DNA of 11,523 nt from an uncultured Sutterella sp. (GTDB lineage: Bacteria > Pseudomonadota > Gammaproteobacteria > Burkholderiales > Burkholderiaceae_F), in NCBI GenBank assembly GCA_900544255.1, contig UQUM01000053.1, forward strand, positions 1 to 11,523, in the 5' to 3' direction. The notes under the pieces are model-generated. The model saw nothing but the letters and a program-made list of their open reading frames with translations, searched no databases and was not told the DNA's origin. Shown here in pieces: positions 7,508 to 11,523 of this stretch (the first letter of the stretch is position 1; every line of letters starts with the position of its first letter). The position numbers and the translations under genes were made by a program.

Positions 7508-7537
7508 ATTGTAAATGAGAACGGTTCTCGTTATCAA
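7508..7537 (-). promoter_or_regulatory. Sigma-70 promoter of the receptor operon
   Basis: On the minus strand a -35 TTGATA (7537-7532, five of six) and a -10 TACAAT (7513-7508, five of six) are separated by 18 nt. Transcription should begin near 7501, leaving a leader of about 29 nt with AAAGGAAA before the receptor ATG at 7472. A perfect 10-bp palindrome, ACGGTACCGT at 7548-7557, lies just upstream and could be an extra operator. Confidence 0.7.
7514..7535. promoter_or_regulatory. Fur box
   Basis: The core is a perfect interrupted palindrome, GAGAAC-g-GTTCTC (7517-7529), flanked by AAT and GTTATC. This matches the classical proteobacterial Fur box form (AATGAGAAT...ATTCTCATTATC, recalled) at all but three of 22 positions. 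It exactly fills the spacer between the -35 and -10 elements, so Fur with iron would block RNA polymerase and the operon would be induced by iron starvation. Confidence 0.82.
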
Positions 7538-7681
7538 TAAGGTGTTTACGGTACCGTCCCAAAACGAACCTCGCGCGGACGGAAGGCGCGACCTCACCCA
7601 CACACCACACAATTTCGGGATCAGAACTCTTGTGCAGTCAACGCCGAACCGACACGCAGGCGAGCCTTTGCCGCGCCGCCG
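7538..7681. other. Intergenic spacer
   Basis: Apart from the ACGGTACCGT palindrome at 7548-7557, I see no gene, RNA or repeat between the receptor promoter and the receiver-domain fragment. It may contain decayed sequence from the same lost sensor gene. Confidence 0.4.
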
Positions 7682-7912
7682 CTACGCTTGAGCCAGCAGC
7701 CTTGAAATCGTCTCCAACACGTCTTGCATTACGAACGGCTTTGAAAGATGCGCCTCCATACCGGCCGCGAGCGCCGCCTGCTCGTCTTCCGCAAAGGCAT
7801 TAGCCGTCATGGCAATGATCGGAATCATTGCTGCATCCGGTCGCCCCGGCAAGGCGCGTGGTGCATCATCACACCCCGCCTTGTCGCTTGACACGCGTGA
7901 AAGAAACCGCGG
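7682..7912 (-). pseudogene. Fragment of a response-regulator receiver domain (hybrid sensor kinase remnant)
   Basis: About 50 codons match the C-terminal half of a CheY-like receiver: IPIIAMTANAF with the conserved Thr of the switch region (7803-7835), then EDEQAALAAGMEAHLSKPF with the invariant Lys-Pro pair, then a final amphipathic helix (VLETISRLL) ending at TAG 7684-7682. The wording AMTANAF...GM.AHLSKPF is typical of receivers at the end of hybrid histidine kinases. The phosphorylated Asp strand, the first three beta-alpha units and any kinase domain are missing. The frame is closed by TAA at 7915-7913, and the available GTG at 7894 lacks a ribosome site. Sequence before PRALPGRPDA is not receiver-like in any frame, so this is a true truncation. 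It probably makes nothing functional. Confidence 0.75.
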
Positions 7913-7935
7913 TTACGTCCGGTGATTCCGGCTCA

Positions 7936-8985
7936 TCACATCATTTTCCCCAGCATTTCGAAGTCGTATCCTTTTAAGGACGCCGCCTTCTCCCGCCAGC
8001 AACCGTTTTTGAGAGCATCCATAAACCGTTGACCCGGCGCCGTTTCCAAGAAGTCTTTCCGGCAAGCGAGGAAATACGCTTCCTTCACGAGCGGAATAAA
8101 GTCGGTACCGACACTGTCGGCCACACTCTCAATACAGAGACCGGCATCCGCCTTGCCGAATTTCACTTGGGTCGCCACCGCCTGATGCGACGCAGCAACC
8201 ACTCCGTACCCCGACACCTCGTCCGGTCGAATCCCCGCCGAGCGCAGCAGGACGTCACAAAGAATGCGCGTTCCCGTGCCCGGCGCCCGATTGATGTACC
8301 GTACCTTTTTCGTACTCACGTTGAGCATCGAATAAAGCCCCAGGGGATTTCCCGGTGCTACCGCCAAACCTTGAATCCGCGTTGCGAACCCGATCATCGC
8401 CAACGCCCCGCCGTCAAAAAATTTGCGGAAGTCTCGTGGCAAACTGGTCTTAGTGTTTACCCCAAGGGGAAAGTTGAATCCTGCGATTTCGCAGCCGCCG
8501 GCCGCCAATTCCTGCAGTCCTTGAAGGCTGGATGTGAAGTTGATTTCCAATACGCAGGAACGCTTCAAAGCGTTCTGCCGCAGCAGTTCCAAAGCACCGT
8601 CCGGACCACCCGCGAGACCACTGAGCGACATATCAACGTTCACCGCCAACGCAAAACTGAGTTCCAAGTCTGCCCGCAGGGCCGTCAGGGTTTCGGCGTA
8701 CTCGGCAAAGACCTCTTTTTCCGCGCTCAACCACCGCCGTGCCGCAGGCGTCAGTTCCCCCGTATGCCCCTTGCCGCGATTTAAAAACTGAACCCCGAAT
8801 GTCGCTTCCCAGCCGTTCAGAAGATTCCATACCTGCCGATACGAGTACCCCATTTTCTTTGCGGCGCCCGCTATCGACCCGGTTTCCGCCACCGCTTCCA
8901 ACGTCTCCGAAATCCGGTTGTGCAAGAGCCGCACTTCGTCACCGGTTCCTGCGGCTATTTCGTACTCCAACGTCACGCCCGTCAT
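7936..8985 (-). CDS. ModE-type winged-helix regulator with C-terminal PBP-like domain
   Basis: One-component transcription regulator (349 aa). Residues about 18-100 form the ModE/LysR-like helix-turn-helix: ISETLEAVAETGSIAGAAKKMGYSYRQVWNLL is the classical ModE DNA-binding region, followed by LNRGKGHTGELTPAA as the wing. Residues about 110-345 resemble the COG1910 / PF12727 PBP-like sensor domain, with INRAPGTGTR (231-240) and ADAGLCIESVAD (279-290) as family marks. There is no MOP/TOBE molybdate domain as in true ModE, so the ligand is unknown; an oxyanion or a cofactor-like molecule would be a guess. GGAG lies 9 nt before the ATG at 8985; an ATG at 8992 is out of frame. It is divergent from the FMN dehydrogenase gene, its likely target, and is followed by the receiver fragment. 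Confidence 0.85.
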   Translation of the reverse strand: MTGVTLEYEIAAGTGDEVRLLHNRISETLEAVAETGSIAGAAKKMGYSYRQVWNLLNGWEATFGVQFLNRGKGHTGELTPAARRWLSAEKEVFAEYAETLTALRADLELSFALAVNVDMSLSGLAGGPDGALELLRQNALKRSCVLEINFTSSLQGLQELAAGGCEIAGFNFPLGVNTKTSLPRDFRKFFDGGALAMIGFATRIQGLAVAPGNPLGLYSMLNVSTKKVRYINRAPGTGTRILCDVLLRSAGIRPDEVSGYGVVAASHQAVATQVKFGKADAGLCIESVADSVGTDFIPLVKEAYFLACRKDFLETAPGQRFMDALKNGCWREKAASLKGYDFEMLGKMM

Positions 8986-9033
8986 CCGTCATTTCTCCAA
9001 AAATCGTCCCCTCGTTAGGCAGTTTATTTCATA

Positions 9034-9062
9034 TTGTCAACATCGTCGAAAGGCACTTCAAT
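9034..9062 (+). promoter_or_regulatory. Candidate promoter of the FMN dehydrogenase gene
   Basis: TTGTCA (9034-9039, five of six) and TTCAAT (9057-9062, four of six) are 17 nt apart, placing the transcript start about 35 nt before the ATG at 9106. The same bases read on the minus strand give a perfect -35, TTGACA (9040-9035), facing the regulator gene, although its -10 is poor. A regulator bound here could control both directions. Confidence 0.4.
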
Positions 9063-9105
9063 GCCGATTGACCTCATTTCCGTTCGTCATAAAAAGGAGA
9101 GACAC

Positions 9106-10272
9106 ATGACGGAATTCAATCTTTCCCGCCGCCATCTCATCGGCGGTTCGGTCGCCGGACTCGCAGCCGGCATCATTCCCATTCACGCTGCGCACGCTGA
9201 AGAAGAGGCCGAAGAACCGATTCGTCCGCTGACAGGCAAAATGACCTACGAGCAGGTGCGCGACCGTGCCCGCGAAATGATGCAGCCGCGCTGCTGGGTG
9301 TGCCCCGAATGCAACGGCCGCGGCCCCTGCGTCGGCCAGGTACCGGGATTCGGGGGCATGGGTGCCAGCCGCGGCTTCCAGGCGAACTACGATTCCCTCG
9401 CTGCCGTACAGCTCAATCAGCGCGTGTGCCACGGCGTGCATGTGCCGGATACGAGCATCGACTTTTTCGGTACCAAAATTGCTCTTCCCTGCGTCGCGGC
9501 CCCCACGGGCGGCACAACATACAACATGGGCGGAAAATTGACGGAAGAAGAATTCGTCACCGCCATCTGCGGCGGCTGCACCAAGGCGGGTACGCTGGGC
9601 GCGGTAGCCGACGGTATCGGCGACCCCTTGGACGTTTTTGAAAAGCGTCTGGCGACGTTAAAGAGCCTCGGCTTTAAGGCGATCGTTGGACTCAAGCCGC
9701 GTCTCAACAAAGACATTATTCAACGCATGAAGATTGCGGCCGACGCCGGTGCCGTCGCGCTCACGATCGACCTCGACTCTGCCGGCCGCGCAGCCCGTGC
9801 CACCAAAGGCCAGACGGTGGAACCCAAGACCCCGGCGCAGTTAAAGGAACTCGTCAAAGCTTCCCCCTTGCCGCTTCTCTTTAAGGGGATCATGACGCCG
9901 GACGAAGCGGAAATCGCCATCAAAGCCGGGGCCGCCGGCATCGTGGTTTCGAACCACGGCGGCCGCACGCTCGCGGATACCCCGGGGACGGCTGCGGTGC
10001 TTCCAAGAATTGTGGACAAGGTGAAGGGCCGCTGCTACATCATGGTGGACGGCACGGTCGCCCGCGGTACCGACATCGAGAAGTACCTTGCCTTGGGGGC
10101 CAACTGCACATTGGCCGGTCGCCATTTCGTCCGCGCCGCTCACGGGGGCTTGGCAGACGGCGTGGCCCTTTTTGCCGACCGCCTGCAAAAGGAACTCGCC
10201 GTTGCCATGGTGCTCACCGGCGCTCAGAAAATTAAGGACATCACCCGCAAGATGGTGACGATGCCCCGCTGA
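9106..10272 (+). CDS. Tat-exported FMN-dependent alpha-hydroxy-acid dehydrogenase-like protein
   Basis: TIM-barrel flavoprotein (388 aa) of the lactate oxidase / glycolate oxidase family (PF01070), which oxidises 2-hydroxy acids to 2-oxo acids. The catalytic strand SNHGGR (282-287) holds the base His284 and substrate Arg287. Lys260 in LFKGI and the DGTVARGTDIEK and GRHF segments (315-340) form the FMN phosphate site; the TIDLD-x-x-GR region gives the second Arg (228). The N-terminus SRRHLIGGSVAG is a twin-arginine signal, cleaved near AHA-E (31/32), so the enzyme should fold with FMN in the cytoplasm and work in the periplasm. A Cys cluster at 63, 66, 69 and 75, followed by PGFGGMG, resembles a subgroup of anaerobe sequences and is absent from classical lactate oxidases. 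The ATG at 9106 follows AAGGAGA at ideal spacing; an upstream GTG at 9034 would bury the signal peptide. The true substrate and electron acceptor are unknown. Confidence 0.88.
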   Translation: MTEFNLSRRHLIGGSVAGLAAGIIPIHAAHAEEEAEEPIRPLTGKMTYEQVRDRAREMMQPRCWVCPECNGRGPCVGQVPGFGGMGASRGFQANYDSLAAVQLNQRVCHGVHVPDTSIDFFGTKIALPCVAAPTGGTTYNMGGKLTEEEFVTAICGGCTKAGTLGAVADGIGDPLDVFEKRLATLKSLGFKAIVGLKPRLNKDIIQRMKIAADAGAVALTIDLDSAGRAARATKGQTVEPKTPAQLKELVKASPLPLLFKGIMTPDEAEIAIKAGAAGIVVSNHGGRTLADTPGTAAVLPRIVDKVKGRCYIMVDGTVARGTDIEKYLALGANCTLAGRHFVRAAHGGLADGVALFADRLQKELAVAMVLTGAQKIKDITRKMVTMPR

Positions 10273-10305
10273 TTGCTTCCATAGTTGAGCCCCTCTTTCC
10301 GTTTT

Positions 10306-10335
10306 CCCCTCGGCTTCCGTCGAGGGGATTTTTTT
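10306..10335 (+). terminator. Intrinsic terminator of the FMN dehydrogenase gene
   Basis: A perfect 7-bp stem (CCCCTCG 10306-10312 with CGAGGGG 10321-10327), an 8-nt loop and seven T (10329-10335) sit 33 nt after the stop codon. This is a textbook rho-independent terminator in the plus direction. Confidence 0.9.
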
Positions 10336-10364
10336 GCATCAGCCGCTCCCGTTTCGTGCGTTCT

Positions 10365-10395
10365 GACAGAAAGGCCGTTCGGTTTCCCAAACGGC
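10365..10395 (-). terminator. Possible terminator of the SGNH hydrolase gene
   Basis: Read on the minus strand, 30 nt past the stop, a 6-bp stem (10395-10390 with 10379-10374) with a 10-nt loop is followed by CTTTCTGT. The short stem and interrupted T-run make it weak, but it is well placed for the convergent gene. Confidence 0.4.
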
Positions 10396-10424
10396 GTTGA
10401 TCAAAGAAAATTACAGTCCTTGCG

Positions 10425-11249
10425 CTACCAACCGAAGAATTCCTTCACCGTGCGCCAGGCGACGGACTGCAGATGCTTCGCGTCCGCTTCGGACAGCGGC
10501 TTTTCGCAACCGCCGAAAAATTGAGCGCCTTCCGGAGACCGGTGCGTGAGCGTCGCATAAAGAACCGCGCCTTCCAAATAAGTCCCTGCGGCCGTCGGAT
10601 GCCGGTTATCCGCCACCGTCATCGTCAAGTCCGGACGTTCTGCGAGCGACTTTGCAAACGCCAGTCCCACCGGCACTACCATCGCGTTGTTCTCGTTGGC
10701 GACCGCCGTCGTAGCGTCGGCCAACTGCTGCGTCATTTCGGGGCGCCCCTTATAAGCCCACGTCATCATGAAAAGCGGCTCTGCGCCCGTCGCACGGATA
10801 TCGGCGGAGTGAATCTTCGCGTACTTCTTGAAGAACTTCGACAGTTCCGGATGCACCGGCCCCTGGCTGTTGTCCTGCAGCACCACAGCATCAAAGACCT
10901 TGCCGTCTTTGTACTGGTGGAACACCAGTTTGTTGCTGCCGTCGTTCAAGGTCGAATAGCTGCGCAACCCGTTGGGGCGCAGATAGCTTTTCACGTCATG
11001 CCAATCCAAGCCGGCCCCGCCGATCGTCGCCATCGTGCTCGCGAGTTTACCGCCCTTGGCTTTGACGATGCCGGACAAAGTGCCGTTCACACCGCAGTTG
11101 TAGTACATGAAGGAGTTACCGACGAGAAGCACCGTCTTCGGCGTCGTCTTCAACGACGTGACCTTGGGCTTTACTGTGTAATCCGCCGCCGAAGCCACAC
11201 CGACGCCGACCATCGCCGCTACCGCAGCCACTGCCAATTTCTTCAACAT
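10425..11249 (-). CDS. Exported SGNH/GDSL-type hydrolase
   Basis: Predicted secreted ester hydrolase (274 aa) of the SGNH superfamily. Block I is LLVGNSF, with the nucleophile Ser46. A glycine-rich turn, TIGGAG (75-80), could supply the oxyanion hole, and VVLQDNSQ (122-129) occupies the block III position. DNRHPTAAG (214-222) carries the catalytic Asp214 and His217. A Sec signal peptide (MLKKLAVAAVAA..) is cleaved near ASA-A (21/22). I chose the ATG at 11249 because GGAGG lies just before it and the signal peptide starts cleanly there; a start at 11306 would add 19 residues of untypical sequence overlapping the upstream gene's 3' end. The hydrolase gene upstream ends 35 nt before this start, suggesting one transcript. 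The substrate (acyl sugar, acetyl ester or lipid) cannot be told. Confidence 0.85.
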   Translation of the reverse strand: MLKKLAVAAVAAMVGVGVASAADYTVKPKVTSLKTTPKTVLLVGNSFMYYNCGVNGTLSGIVKAKGGKLASTMATIGGAGLDWHDVKSYLRPNGLRSYSTLNDGSNKLVFHQYKDGKVFDAVVLQDNSQGPVHPELSKFFKKYAKIHSADIRATGAEPLFMMTWAYKGRPEMTQQLADATTAVANENNAMVVPVGLAFAKSLAERPDLTMTVADNRHPTAAGTYLEGAVLYATLTHRSPEGAQFFGGCEKPLSEADAKHLQSVAWRTVKEFFGW

Positions 11250-11284
11250 ACATCCTCCGATGAAAGAAAGTTGAAAAGAACCGA

Positions 11285-11523
11285 TTAGTGAATGTCCGCC
11301 AACCAAGCCGTCAAATCCGCTTCAAACTTATCGCCGTCCGGAAATTTTTCCGTTCTACCGATGTACCAGCCGTGATTTCCGGTGGGATACACGTGAAGTG
11401 ACACCGGACGAATGAATTCAATCATGGAATCTTTGCTGACAGTCACATTGTATCCCTTGCAGTTCACCTGCGCGCCATCCATGGTGTAGCATCCATGATT
11501 TGCCTGATCCAGCGTCAGGACAA
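11285..11523 (-). CDS. C-terminal part of an alpha/beta-hydrolase-like protein (runs off the window)
   Basis: The minus-strand frame is open from the window edge to TGA/TAG-free sequence ending at 11285, giving about 79 visible residues. The segment SLHVYPTGNHGWYIG looks like the last beta strand and catalytic His loop of an alpha/beta hydrolase of the dienelactone-hydrolase or acetylesterase kind, followed by an amphipathic C-terminal helix (FEADLTAWLADI). An internal ATG at 11482 is not the real start, because the frame is open and protein-like upstream of it. It shares direction and close spacing with the SGNH gene. The nucleophile region lies outside the window, so the family call is tentative. 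Confidence 0.6.
   Translation of the reverse strand, partial: VLTLDQANHGCYTMDGAQVNCKGYNVTVSKDSMIEFIRPVSLHVYPTGNHGWYIGRTEKFPDGDKFEADLTAWLADIH

Noticed and set aside
9034..9105. GTG at 9034 as the start of the FMN dehydrogenase
   Set aside because: It would place 24 residues before the twin-arginine signal, overlaps the -35 candidate and has no Shine-Dalgarno; ATG 9106 has AAGGAGA.
11250..11306. Start at 11306 for the SGNH hydrolase and at 4301 for permease 2
   Set aside because: Both longer starts add atypical residues and overlap the upstream gene; internal starts at 11249 and 4244 have strong ribosome sites.
1..11523. CRISPR arrays, insertion sequences, rRNA or full tRNA genes
   Set aside because: No regularly spaced repeats, transposase or complete cloverleaf could be found by eye on either strand.

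Overview
The window looks like chromosomal DNA of a Gram-negative, probably gut-associated betaproteobacterium. Sutterellaceae (Burkholderiales) is my best guess, from moderate GC, Tat-type signal peptides, an exported FMN enzyme and a ModE-type regulator fused to a PBP-like domain. No rRNA or other phylogenetic marker is present, so this is inference.

The dominant feature is a complete-looking catecholate siderophore (iron) uptake operon on the minus strand, read from about 7510 down to 719. A near-consensus sigma-70 promoter has a Fur box filling its spacer. It drives a FepA/CirA-type TonB-dependent receptor (7472-5358), two FecCD-type permeases (5263-4241 and 4244-3288), an ABC ATPase (3291-2533), a periplasmic binding protein (2520-1576) and an IroE/Bes-type siderophore esterase (1579-719). 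From the first permease onward the genes are tightly packed: GTGA, ATGA, a 12-nt gap, then ATGA. The binding protein carries Arg118, Arg205, Arg248, His226 and Tyr289, almost the same numbering as the iron/catecholate ligands recalled for Campylobacter CeuE. With a co-translated esterase this implies a cut-then-capture route: the receptor imports a triscatecholate, the esterase linearises it, and the binding protein takes up the tetradentate fragment with two protein side chains completing the iron shell. The first permease (ceuB-like) is broken at codon 90 by a single in-frame TAG, while its sequence stays intact on both sides.

The left edge (1-718) holds a truncated PD-(D/E)XK nuclease domain of the AAA-ATPase-like/PDDEXK_9 type and a hairpin that may end the iron operon. 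Between the receptor promoter and the next gene (7682-7912) lies a fragment of a response-regulator receiver domain.

To the right, a ModE-HTH/PBP-like regulator (8985-7936, minus) is divergent from a Tat-exported FMN alpha-hydroxy-acid dehydrogenase-like protein (9106-10272, plus). The short region between them contains overlapping -35 candidates. The dehydrogenase is followed by a clear intrinsic terminator. The right edge carries two convergent minus-strand hydrolase genes: an exported SGNH hydrolase (11249-10425) and the C-terminal end of an alpha/beta-hydrolase-like protein running off the window (11523-11285).
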